From assembly GCF_030408575.1 (NCBI RefSeq), contig NZ_CP047047.1, positions 558,001-622,000 of the forward strand: a stretch of 64,000 bases of DNA, given 5' to 3'. Below the pieces are notes generated by a model. It saw only the letters and a list, made by a program, of their open reading frames with translations, made no database searches and had not been told where the DNA came from. This document shows positions 45,665 to 53,897 of the stretch, piece after piece (position 1 is the first letter of the stretch; each line of letters opens with the position of its first letter). A program made the position numbers and the translations under genes. This DNA is from Corynebacterium auris (GTDB lineage Bacteria; Actinomycetota; Actinomycetes; Mycobacteriales; Mycobacteriaceae).

Positions 45665-46372
45665 GTGGAGATACCCCAGCACGTTCTTTCGGCTTTCCAG
45701 GTGGACGACGTCGCGTCCGCCCCGGTCGGCCCTGCCTGGGATAACGGTGTGCGCTTCGGGCGCGTCGTTGTCTCCGCGGCTGCCCCCACCGCGGCCTGGG
45801 CGGCGAAGGTGCGCGAGCGCGTCAGCGTCGACGGGCTGCGCGTTGCGCGCCCGGTGCGCTCCACGGACGGCCGCTTCGTCGTCGGGGGGTTCAAGGCCAG
45901 CGAGTTCGCCGAGGGGGTGGTGGGCACCCGCGTTGACGAGGCCATTGCCGCTGCGCTTGCCTTCGAGGACGCGGTGGGAGACATTGCGGCCCCGGCGATC
46001 GAGCGCGCGGACCGTTTCGCGGAGGCGGACAGGGCTGCGTGGCGAGACGTCGAGGTGAGCGGACCCACCCGTCTCGCCCACGCCGACTTCTTCTTCAGCT
46101 GCGTGTTCTCCGGCTCCCTGCCGCCTCTGCTCACCGATATCTCGCCCACCGCCGAGGCCCGCCCAGCGGGCTACACGGCCGCGCTCACGCTTGTCGACGG
46201 CCTATTGGCCCGCGCCGTCGACGAGCAGGTCCTCGCCCGGTGGGCGCACATCCCGGGCCTTGGCGAGCTGGGCCTGAGGGCTCTGGAATACCGGGAGATC
46301 CTGGCCGCGGGCGCAAAATCGAACATTAGTTCGGATGTTGAGCGGGTGCGGGCACTGCTCGTGTCGGCATAG
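45665..46372 (+). CDS. TIGR02569 family protein
   Basis: This 235-residue protein corresponds to the actinobacterial TIGR02569 family encoded upstream of adnAB. Segments include IPQHVLSAFQVDDVASAPVGPAWDNGVRFG, VARPVRSTDGRFVVGGFKASEFAEG and LARWAHIPGLGELGLRALEYR. The fold may resemble an aminoglycoside-phosphotransferase-like kinase core, judging from the HADFFFSCVF segment, but catalytic residues are not clear. TAGGCT ends eight bases before the GTG start. The function is unknown; linkage to adnAB is conserved. Confidence 0.78.
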   Translation: MEIPQHVLSAFQVDDVASAPVGPAWDNGVRFGRVVVSAAAPTAAWAAKVRERVSVDGLRVARPVRSTDGRFVVGGFKASEFAEGVVGTRVDEAIAAALAFEDAVGDIAAPAIERADRFAEADRAAWRDVEVSGPTRLAHADFFFSCVFSGSLPPLLTDISPTAEARPAGYTAALTLVDGLLARAVDEQVLARWAHIPGLGELGLRALEYREILAAGAKSNISSDVERVRALLVSA

Positions 46373-46390
46373 CCTGACACAATAACGGGC

Positions 46391-49300
46391 ATGGAATCAG
46401 CTACCACTATTCCCGGGGCGTCCCTGCCGGCCGTTCCTCGCGCTTTCCTCGTCCCCCGCCCGCGCCACACCCAGCCGCGTGAGTGGGACTATGACCTGCC
46501 GCTGCGCGGGACGTGGAAGGTCACGGGCGAGGCTGGATCGGGCGTGTCCAGCTTTCTCGTGGACACCGCCGTGCACGCCATCGAGCAGGGGGCCGAGCCA
46601 AGCGGGCTGGTGCTTCTGACCGCGTCGAAGGAGTCCGCCTCCCGGTTGCGCGTTGAGTTGTCCGACCGACTGGCGGGCAGCGGATTTGTCACGGAGGCCC
46701 CTCTGGTGCGCTCCGTGCATTCGCTCGCCTTCGCGCTGGTGCGGCAGGCAGCCAGGGAGCCGATTCGCCTCATCTCGGGCGCTGAGCAGGACGCGGTGTT
46801 CCGCCAGCTGCTCCAGGGCCACGCCGCGGATGGGCGCGGCACCTGGCCGGCGGAGCTGCGCCCGGCGCTCGGACTGGTCGGTTTCGCCCGCCAGCTGCGC
46901 GACTTTTTGCTGCGCGCCGTCGAGCGCCGCCTGGGCCCGGAGGAGCTGCGCGAGCTCGGGCGCCTCCACCGTCGGCCCATCTGGTCCGCCGCGGGTGACT
47001 TCCTGCGGGAATACCAGCAGGTGATGGCTCTGTCGGGGGCGCGCAACCTCTCCGCCTCGGAGCTGGTGTCCGAGGCGCTGCGGGTGCCGTGGGAGAGCCC
47101 CTGGCACACGGTGCTTGTCGACGACGCCCAGCACCTCGACCCGGCCGCGGCGGAGCTCGCGCGACGGCTGGTGGAGTCGGCGCAGCTCGGCGTCGTCGCC
47201 GGCGACGCGGACCAGACGGTCTTCCACTTCCGCGGCGCCACCCCCGAGTTCCTGCGCACCCTCGGTGGGCTGGAGCACCAGGTCATCGACCTCGGTGCGA
47301 CGCGCCGCGCGCCGGCCCGCCACGTGGTTCATGCGGACTCGGCCGCCACCCAGAACGCCGTCCTCGTCGACCGGTTGCGCCGCGCCCACCTGGAAGAGGG
47401 GGTCCCGTACCGCGACATGGCCGTGGTGGTGCGTTCGACCGGCATGCTCGAACCCGTGCGCCACGCCCTCGTGCACGCTGGCGTCCCGGCGGTGCTCAAC
47501 CCCACGGACGTGGTGCTGAGCGAGCAGCGCATCGTCGCCTCGCTCCTGCTGGGCCTTCGCGCACTCAATGAGGACCTCACGGCCTCACAGTGGCGTGAAC
47601 TCCTGCTCGGCCCCGTCGGGGGCACCGACCCCGTCACGCTGCGACGGCTCCTGCGCGGGTTACGCCGCTGGGAACCCGGGCGGCGCGCCGAGGAGACCCT
47701 GCGCGAGATCTTGGTCAGCCGCGCCGCCCTGCCCGACTTTGGAGAGATGCTCACCGACCGCGAGCTGAACATCCTCTCCCACGTGCGCGAGATTCTCGAT
47801 GCCGGGCGCGCAGCCCAGGAGGAAGGCGGCACCGTCGAGGAAGTCCTCTGGGCTGTGTGGAACGCCACCGGCCTGGCGGATAGGCTTCTCGCCACCGCGT
47901 TGCGCGGCGGGGCGAGCGGCTCCCAGGCGGACCGCGACCTCGACGCCGCCATGGCGCTTTTTGACGCGGCGGGCGATTTCACTGAGCGTCGCGCCTTCGC
48001 GGGAGTCGAGTCCTTTGTCACCTACACCCTCGAACAGGTCCTGCCCACCGGCGTGCGTGACCGGCGCACCGCCACCCCCGACGCGGTCTCCCTGCTCACA
48101 GCGCACGGCGTGGCCGGGCGGCAGTTTCGCCGCGTCATCGTGGCCGGCGTGCAGGAGGATTCGTGGCCCTCGCTGGGGGAGACGGGCACCATGTTCGGCC
48201 AGGAGGACCTCGTCGACCTGATTGACAACGGCGTGGACCCCGCCGTGCCGGTTTCCCGCAAGACGGAGCGTCTGACCGAAGAGCGCAGACTTTTCGCCCT
48301 GGCAACAAGCCGCGCCACCGAGGACCTCCTTGTCACCGCGGTCGATGCCGACGAGGGCGAAGACGTCGTAGAGCCCTCCCGCTTCCTCGCGGAGTTCTGC
48401 CGCGAGCACGGGCTCGAGGTGGAAGAGCGCAGGGCCGGTGACTACCAGATCGAAAAAAGCGCGGAAGCCAGCCAGGTGCCCACGCTGCGCGTGCTGGCTC
48501 ACGACGAGCTGATCGCCGAGCTGCGCCGCGCGCTCGTCGCTGAAGGCAGCGACGAGTCCACTCGCCTCCAGGCCGCACGCCAGCTTGCGCGCCTGGCGGA
48601 CGCCGGGGTGGCCGGAGCTGACCCCAGCGAGTGGTGGACAACAACGCAGGCAACGACCCGCGAGGCTCTGCCGGCCCGCAACAGGCTGTCGCCCTCGCGC
48701 ATCGAGAGCCTTCTGCAGTGCCCCATGCGCTCGGTGCTGGAGCGGATGGTCGAGCTCGACTCCTCGCTGAACATGGTCTGGGGGTCGATCGCTCACGCCT
48801 ACTTCGAGGCGCTGGGCAACGGCGTCGACGAGGTGGTGGCGCGCCGCGCGGCTGTGGAGGCACGTCGCCGCGCCGACGACTCACCGGCCTGGAAGACGCA
48901 GCGTGACATCGAGGACTTCGAGGCGATGTTAGGCAGGGCCGCCGAGTGGATACGCGACACGCGCGGCGCCTTTGAGCAAGTCGCCGTGGAGGCCGAGGTC
49001 GACGTGGAGGTAGCGCCCCACTTGCGCATCACCGGCAGGATCGACCGCCTCGAGCGCGAGCCCAGCGGCGCGCACCACGTTGTCGACCTCAAGACGGGTG
49101 CCGAGGCGACGAAGAAGGAGACGGCGGAGAACCCGCAATTGCAGGCCTATCAGCTCGCGCTCTCGCGCGGCGTCGTGCGCGGGCGGTCCGTCGTGACAGC
49201 CGCAGAGGGCGATACACCCCTCGAAGTTGGGGGAGCGGTGCTGCTCTTCCCACGTAAAGATTCCAAGAAACCCACAACGCGCGAGCAGGCGCGCAAAACG

Positions 49301-49459
49301 CAAGAGGAACTCGACGAGTTCATCGCGGAGATTAGCCCCCTGCCCGCAGAGATGACGGGGCCGGAGCTTATCGCGCGCGCCGGCGCGCACTGCGAGCACT
49401 GCGCGGTGCGCGCGCTGTGCCCCGTACAACCCGAAGGACAGGTGATCTACCGTGCCTAG
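46391..49459 (+). CDS. adnA: Helicase-nuclease subunit AdnA
   Basis: This 1022-residue protein is the first subunit of the AdnAB complex that resects DNA double-strand ends in mycolata. The N-terminal UvrD-like motor looks vestigial: the P-loop position reads GEAGSGVSS and lacks the Lys-Thr/Ser of Walker A. Other helicase segments such as LVDDAQHLDPA, GDADQTVFHFRGA and SLLTAHGVAGRQF are present. The C-terminal RecB-like nuclease has VVDLKTGAE and QLQAYQLAL. Cysteines in LLQCPMR and CEHCAVRALC form the likely 4Fe-4S site. The last eight bases overlap adnB. Confidence 0.93.
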   Translation: MESATTIPGASLPAVPRAFLVPRPRHTQPREWDYDLPLRGTWKVTGEAGSGVSSFLVDTAVHAIEQGAEPSGLVLLTASKESASRLRVELSDRLAGSGFVTEAPLVRSVHSLAFALVRQAAREPIRLISGAEQDAVFRQLLQGHAADGRGTWPAELRPALGLVGFARQLRDFLLRAVERRLGPEELRELGRLHRRPIWSAAGDFLREYQQVMALSGARNLSASELVSEALRVPWESPWHTVLVDDAQHLDPAAAELARRLVESAQLGVVAGDADQTVFHFRGATPEFLRTLGGLEHQVIDLGATRRAPARHVVHADSAATQNAVLVDRLRRAHLEEGVPYRDMAVVVRSTGMLEPVRHALVHAGVPAVLNPTDVVLSEQRIVASLLLGLRALNEDLTASQWRELLLGPVGGTDPVTLRRLLRGLRRWEPGRRAEETLREILVSRAALPDFGEMLTDRELNILSHVREILDAGRAAQEEGGTVEEVLWAVWNATGLADRLLATALRGGASGSQADRDLDAAMALFDAAGDFTERRAFAGVESFVTYTLEQVLPTGVRDRRTATPDAVSLLTAHGVAGRQFRRVIVAGVQEDSWPSLGETGTMFGQEDLVDLIDNGVDPAVPVSRKTERLTEERRLFALATSRATEDLLVTAVDADEGEDVVEPSRFLAEFCREHGLEVEERRAGDYQIEKSAEASQVPTLRVLAHDELIAELRRALVAEGSDESTRLQAARQLARLADAGVAGADPSEWWTTTQATTREALPARNRLSPSRIESLLQCPMRSVLERMVELDSSLNMVWGSIAHAYFEALGNGVDEVVARRAAVEARRRADDSPAWKTQRDIEDFEAMLGRAAEWIRDTRGAFEQVAVEAEVDVEVAPHLRITGRIDRLEREPSGAHHVVDLKTGAEATKKETAENPQLQAYQLALSRGVVRGRSVVTAAEGDTPLEVGGAVLLFPRKDSKKPTTREQARKTQEELDEFIAEISPLPAEMTGPELIARAGAHCEHCAVRALCPVQPEGQVIYRA

Positions 49460-52400
49460 CCCCGCAGCGCGCGAAGACATGAGCCCGAAGGTGCTCTCGC
49501 GCTACCTCGGCCAGCAGTTCCCGCCCACCGACCAACAGTCGGATATCATCGGCGCCGCCCCCGGCCCGCTCCTCGTGGTGGCAGGAGCCGGGGCCGGCAA
49601 GACGGAAACGATGGCGGCGCGCGTCGTGTGGCTCGTGGCCAACGGCTACGCCCGCCCGGAGGAGATACTCGGGCTGACTTTTACCAGGAAAGCCGCCCGC
49701 GAGCTGGGCAAACGCATCCGGGACCGCCTGTCTACTCTTGCCGCGAACCAGGACCTCGTGCGCCGCCTCGACCCAAGCGGGGAGCTCGCGGGGGCGCTCA
49801 GCGTCATTGCGCCCACGGTATCTACCTACGACTCCTACGCCGGCGAGCTGGTCCGCGAATACGGGCTGTTGGTCCCCGTCGAGCCGGACGCGCGGCTCAT
49901 CACCGCGGCAGAGCTGCACGACATCGCCCACGAGGTGGTCACCGACTACTCGGGGCAACTGCTTGCCGCCGAGGGATCGAACTCGGCAGTCGGCACTGTT
50001 GTGGACACCCTGCTGGCGCTCGTTTCCTCTCTGGGCAACGAGCTCGCCGCTTCGGCCGACGTGCGCGAGCACGCCGAGACCTTCCTCAAGGAAACCGAGG
50101 AGCTTCCGAAGGGGCCGCGGCAGAAAGACGCGTTCAACTCCACCATGCTGAAGTGGCGCGCCGCGCAAGAGGGGCGCGCGCAGTACCTGGCGCTGGTCGA
50201 CGCGCTCGGTGCCCGGCTGCGAGAGCGCGGCGTGGTGACCTTTAACGAGCAGATGTCGGTGGCCGCCCGCCTCGCCCTCGCTCACCCTCAGGTGGGCCAG
50301 TCGCAGCGGCGCCGCTTCCGCGTGGTCATGCTCGACGAGTACCAGGACACCTCCCACGCCCAGCGCGTTCTGCTGCGCAGCCTCTTCGGAGAGGGCCGCG
50401 GCGACGCGGAATCTCACGCGCATCCCCTGACTGTGACGGCCGTCGGCGACCCCATGCAGGCGATCTACGGCTGGCGCGGCGCAACCGCCGCCAACCTCGC
50501 CGCCTTCGTGGAGGATTTCCCGGGGCCGGACGGCTCGCCCGCGCCGAAGAAGCAGCTGACAACGTCCTGGCGCAACCCGAAGGAGGTGCTCGACCTCGCC
50601 AATACCGTTTCCGACGCCCTGCTCGGCACTGGCCCGGGTCGCGCGGTCGCCCCGCTCGCGCCCCGCGATGGCGCAGCGGCCGGAGACGTCACGCTCGGTT
50701 TCTTCGCCACCGCCGAGGAAGAAATCTCCTATGTCGCGGACAACCTCGCCGAGCAGTACGCGCGCACCCGCGACGGGGGCGAGGGCTTTTCCGCCGCGGT
50801 GTTGGTGCGGAAGAACAAAACCTCTAGCGAGGTTGCGGCGGCACTCGATGAGCGCGGGGTGCCCTACGAAGTAGTCGGCCTCGGCGGGCTTCTCGACGTC
50901 CCCGAGGTCGCCGACACCATCGCCATCGCCACGATGCTCGTGCGCCCCGACGATTCCGCCGCCGCGCTGCGCGTCCTCACCGGCCCCGCCGTCGGCCTCG
51001 GCCTGAAAGACCTCGACGCCCTAGCGCGACGCGCGGCGAACTTGCGCGGCAGCGCCAGCGAAAAACCTGAGGGCGAGCCCACCGCCGACGACGACCCCAC
51101 CGGGCACTTACATGCCCAGCTCGCTCACTTGGTGGAGGAAGCGGAGGAGATCATGGCGGGGAGCGACCGCCCCGCCGGGCTGACCGACGCCGTGGCCGAC
51201 CTCGGCGAGCCGGAGCGCTACTCCCCGGAGGGGCTGGCGCGCCTGCACTCGACCGCCTCGAAGCTTCGCACGCTGCGCACCCGCAGCCTGGGCAAACGCC
51301 TGCCGGATCTGTTCGCCGACATCATCTCCGTCTTCGGCATCCGCACCGAGGTCCTCGCCCGGGACTCCGCCGCCGGGACCGTCCACCTCGACCGCCTGCT
51401 CGACGAGATCGCGAACTACCCCGGCAACAGCGTCGACGCGCTGCTGGACTACTTCGCGCTGGCGCGCACCCACGAAGACGGGCTCGCGCCGGGCTCGGTT
51501 CCTATCCGCACCGACCGCGTCCAGATCCTTACCGCCCACAAGGCCAAGGGCCTCGAATGGGATACCGTGGCTGTGGTGCACGCCGACTCCGCCACCTACA
51601 ACGCGAAAGCGGAAACCTTCCTCACCCAGGTCAAGCGCCTGCCGGGGGAGGATTTCACGGCCTTTGAGGAGGCGGAGGACCGCTCCGGGTTCGAAAAGGC
51701 CGCCAATGCCTACTTGGCGGACGAGCGGGCGAAGCTCGCCGAGGAATCCGCGCGGCTGTTCTACGTGGCGCTGACCCGCACCGAGCGCAAGCTGCTCGTC
51801 ACGGGGGCGCGGCGGAGCCCAGGGGCAACCAAGGAACGCGAGCCTTACGAGCACCTCGCTGCCCTCCGCGGGCTGGTGGGAGAGGACAGCATCGCCGCGT
51901 GGGACGAGGGCGACACGCCAGACGGCGAGGGCGACGGCGCGACGGCCCCCGTCAGTGAGGGAGTGTGGCCGCACTACTCCGTTGACGATAACCAGGCGCG
52001 CGCCGCCAGAGACATCGCGGCTGCACGAGCTGACCTGCCCCCGGTCGCGGAGGGGGAGCTGTACTCGCTGTGGGAACGCGACACAGAGGCACTGATCCAG
52101 GAGCACGAGGCGAACGCGAGCGCCGCGGTGCCGGTGGTTATCCCGGGCGAGCTGACGGCCTCCGACATCGTGGCGCTTAAGGCCGACCCGGCTCAATTCG
52201 CGCGGCGCGCGCGCCGGCCGGTGCCGTTCAAACCGAATGCCTACGCCAAGCGCGGCACCGCCTTCCACGAGTGGGTCGAGGAGTTTTACGGGGCGCGGCC
52301 GCTTTTGACCGAGGACGAATTGCCGGGTGGTGAGGAGCCGGACGTCGATAAGCGCACGCTCGAGCGCCTGAAGGAGAACTTCGCGCGGAGCCAGTGGGCC

Positions 52401-52757
52401 AACGCCACCCCCGCCTTCGTCGAGCAGCCCTTCGAGCTCGCGCTCGGGGACTCGGTGGTGCGCGGGCGGATGGATGCCGTGTTCGACGGCGAGGGCGGCT
52501 GGACCGTTGTGGACTGGAAGACGGGCAGCAAACCGGCTGCCGGGGAGATGGAAGCGCTGAAGCTGCAGCTGGCGGTCTACCGCGAGGCCTGGCGGCGTAT
52601 CGCTGACGACGGGCGCGAGGTGCACGCGGTGTTCTTCTACGTGCGCACGGGGGAAAATTACTCCCCGTCGGGCCTGCCAGGGCTCGACGAGCTGGAGCAG
52701 TTGCTTCGGGATTCTTCGCGTCAGGGGCTAGAGTTCCTAGGCAGTGCTCAACAGTGA
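49452..52757 (+). CDS. adnB: Helicase-nuclease subunit AdnB
   Basis: This 1101-residue subunit carries the working motor of AdnAB. An intact Walker A, VAGAGAGKTETMAARV, is followed by GLTFTRKAARELGKRI, MLDEYQDTSHAQ (Walker B), GDPMQAIYGWRGA, LTTSWRNP and, near the end of the motor, ILTAHKAKGLEWDTVAV and LFYVALTRTERKLL. The C-terminal nuclease has the Asp-x-Lys motif VVDWKTGSKPA and LKLQLAVYREA. The GTG/ATG start overlaps the end of adnA, so the subunits are made in coupled fashion. Length agrees with mycobacterial AdnB. Confidence 0.95.
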   Translation: MPSPAAREDMSPKVLSRYLGQQFPPTDQQSDIIGAAPGPLLVVAGAGAGKTETMAARVVWLVANGYARPEEILGLTFTRKAARELGKRIRDRLSTLAANQDLVRRLDPSGELAGALSVIAPTVSTYDSYAGELVREYGLLVPVEPDARLITAAELHDIAHEVVTDYSGQLLAAEGSNSAVGTVVDTLLALVSSLGNELAASADVREHAETFLKETEELPKGPRQKDAFNSTMLKWRAAQEGRAQYLALVDALGARLRERGVVTFNEQMSVAARLALAHPQVGQSQRRRFRVVMLDEYQDTSHAQRVLLRSLFGEGRGDAESHAHPLTVTAVGDPMQAIYGWRGATAANLAAFVEDFPGPDGSPAPKKQLTTSWRNPKEVLDLANTVSDALLGTGPGRAVAPLAPRDGAAAGDVTLGFFATAEEEISYVADNLAEQYARTRDGGEGFSAAVLVRKNKTSSEVAAALDERGVPYEVVGLGGLLDVPEVADTIAIATMLVRPDDSAAALRVLTGPAVGLGLKDLDALARRAANLRGSASEKPEGEPTADDDPTGHLHAQLAHLVEEAEEIMAGSDRPAGLTDAVADLGEPERYSPEGLARLHSTASKLRTLRTRSLGKRLPDLFADIISVFGIRTEVLARDSAAGTVHLDRLLDEIANYPGNSVDALLDYFALARTHEDGLAPGSVPIRTDRVQILTAHKAKGLEWDTVAVVHADSATYNAKAETFLTQVKRLPGEDFTAFEEAEDRSGFEKAANAYLADERAKLAEESARLFYVALTRTERKLLVTGARRSPGATKEREPYEHLAALRGLVGEDSIAAWDEGDTPDGEGDGATAPVSEGVWPHYSVDDNQARAARDIAAARADLPPVAEGELYSLWERDTEALIQEHEANASAAVPVVIPGELTASDIVALKADPAQFARRARRPVPFKPNAYAKRGTAFHEWVEEFYGARPLLTEDELPGGEEPDVDKRTLERLKENFARSQWANATPAFVEQPFELALGDSVVRGRMDAVFDGEGGWTVVDWKTGSKPAAGEMEALKLQLAVYREAWRRIADDGREVHAVFFYVRTGENYSPSGLPGLDELEQLLRDSSRQGLEFLGSAQQ

Positions 52758-52767
52758 GGGGGCCCAG

Positions 52768-53886
52768 GTGAAGTGGTTCGGTAGTGTGATGCCGCACATG
52801 ACGTGGCGCGACAGGCTGCAAGGGGACACGCACCTTGCGGATACGCCGGTGCACACGCTCCTCGACGTCGTCCGGATCCCCGCCTCCGCGCGCTCCTCGC
52901 CGTGGCTGCTCATCAGCAGGCGCTTCATTTACGCCGCGCTCATCGTGATCGTGGTCTCCGTCGCCGTCTACTTCGACAAGGACGGCTACAGCGAGCCTCT
53001 GACCTTCATCGACGCCACCTACTACTCGGCGGTGTCGCTGTCGACGACGGGCTACGGCGACATCACCCCGGTCACCCAGGGCGCGCGGCTGATGAACATC
53101 CTCGTCATCACCCCGCTGCGGATCGCCTTCCTCATGCTCCTGGTCGGCACCACCCTGTCCGTCCTCACCGAGGACTCCCGCAAGACGCTCCAGATTCAGC
53201 AGTGGAGGAGAACCGTGCGCAACCACACGATCATCATCGGCTACGGCACGAAGGGGCGCTCCGCGGTGGACGCGCTGCTTGCGGACGGCGCCTCGCCGTC
53301 GAGCATCGTCGTCATCGACGCCGACCCGGCGGTGCTCTCCCACGCGGAAAAGCGAGGCCTGGTCACCGTGCACGGAAACGCCACCAAGTCGGACGTGCTC
53401 AACATCGCCGGTGCGCGCCGTGCCCGCTCCGTCGTGGTCGCCCCCTCCTCCGATGACACGGCGGTGCTGGTCACCCTGTCGGTGCGCGAGCTCGCCCCGG
53501 CGGCGACGATTGTCGCCAGCGTCCGCGAGAGCGAGAACCAGCACCTGCTCATGCAGTCGGGGGCGGACTCCGTGGTGGTTTCCTCCGAAACCGCGGGCCG
53601 GTTGCTCGGCCTGGCCACCGTCACCCCGCCGGTGGTGGCGATGATGGAGGACCTGCTCAGCCCCGACGAGGGCTTCGCGGTGGCGGAACGGCCCATCGGC
53701 GACGATGAGGTCGGGGCGAACCCCCGCCACCTGGCTGACGTGGTGCTCGGCGTCGTGCGCTCCGGCGAGCTCTACCGCATCGACTCGCCGGAGGCTGAAA
53801 CCGTCGAGCCGGGCGACCGCCTGCTCTACGTGCGCCACAGCCGCGACACAGCGTCCGATTCCGACACGATCTTCCAGGGGGAGTAG
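52768..53886 (+). CDS. cglK: Potassium channel with RCK domain (CglK type)
   Basis: This protein of about 372 residues is a two-helix potassium channel. Helix one lies near residues 48-66, the pore loop has the selectivity filter STTGYGDI at about 91-98, and helix two near 110-132. The cytoplasmic RCK part starts at residue 150 (VRNHTIIIGYGTKGRSAVDALL) with a TrkA_N nucleotide fold and a TrkA_C part. C. glutamicum CglK is needed for potassium uptake and growth at acid pH. GTG 52768 is chosen just behind the adnB stop. A GGAGGAG site four bases before GTG 53215 could start a separate RCK subunit. Confidence 0.9.
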   Translation: MKWFGSVMPHMTWRDRLQGDTHLADTPVHTLLDVVRIPASARSSPWLLISRRFIYAALIVIVVSVAVYFDKDGYSEPLTFIDATYYSAVSLSTTGYGDITPVTQGARLMNILVITPLRIAFLMLLVGTTLSVLTEDSRKTLQIQQWRRTVRNHTIIIGYGTKGRSAVDALLADGASPSSIVVIDADPAVLSHAEKRGLVTVHGNATKSDVLNIAGARRARSVVVAPSSDDTAVLVTLSVRELAPAATIVASVRESENQHLLMQSGADSVVVSSETAGRLLGLATVTPPVVAMMEDLLSPDEGFAVAERPIGDDEVGANPRHLADVVLGVVRSGELYRIDSPEAETVEPGDRLLYVRHSRDTASDSDTIFQGE

Positions 53887-53897
53887 ACGCCAGCGAC

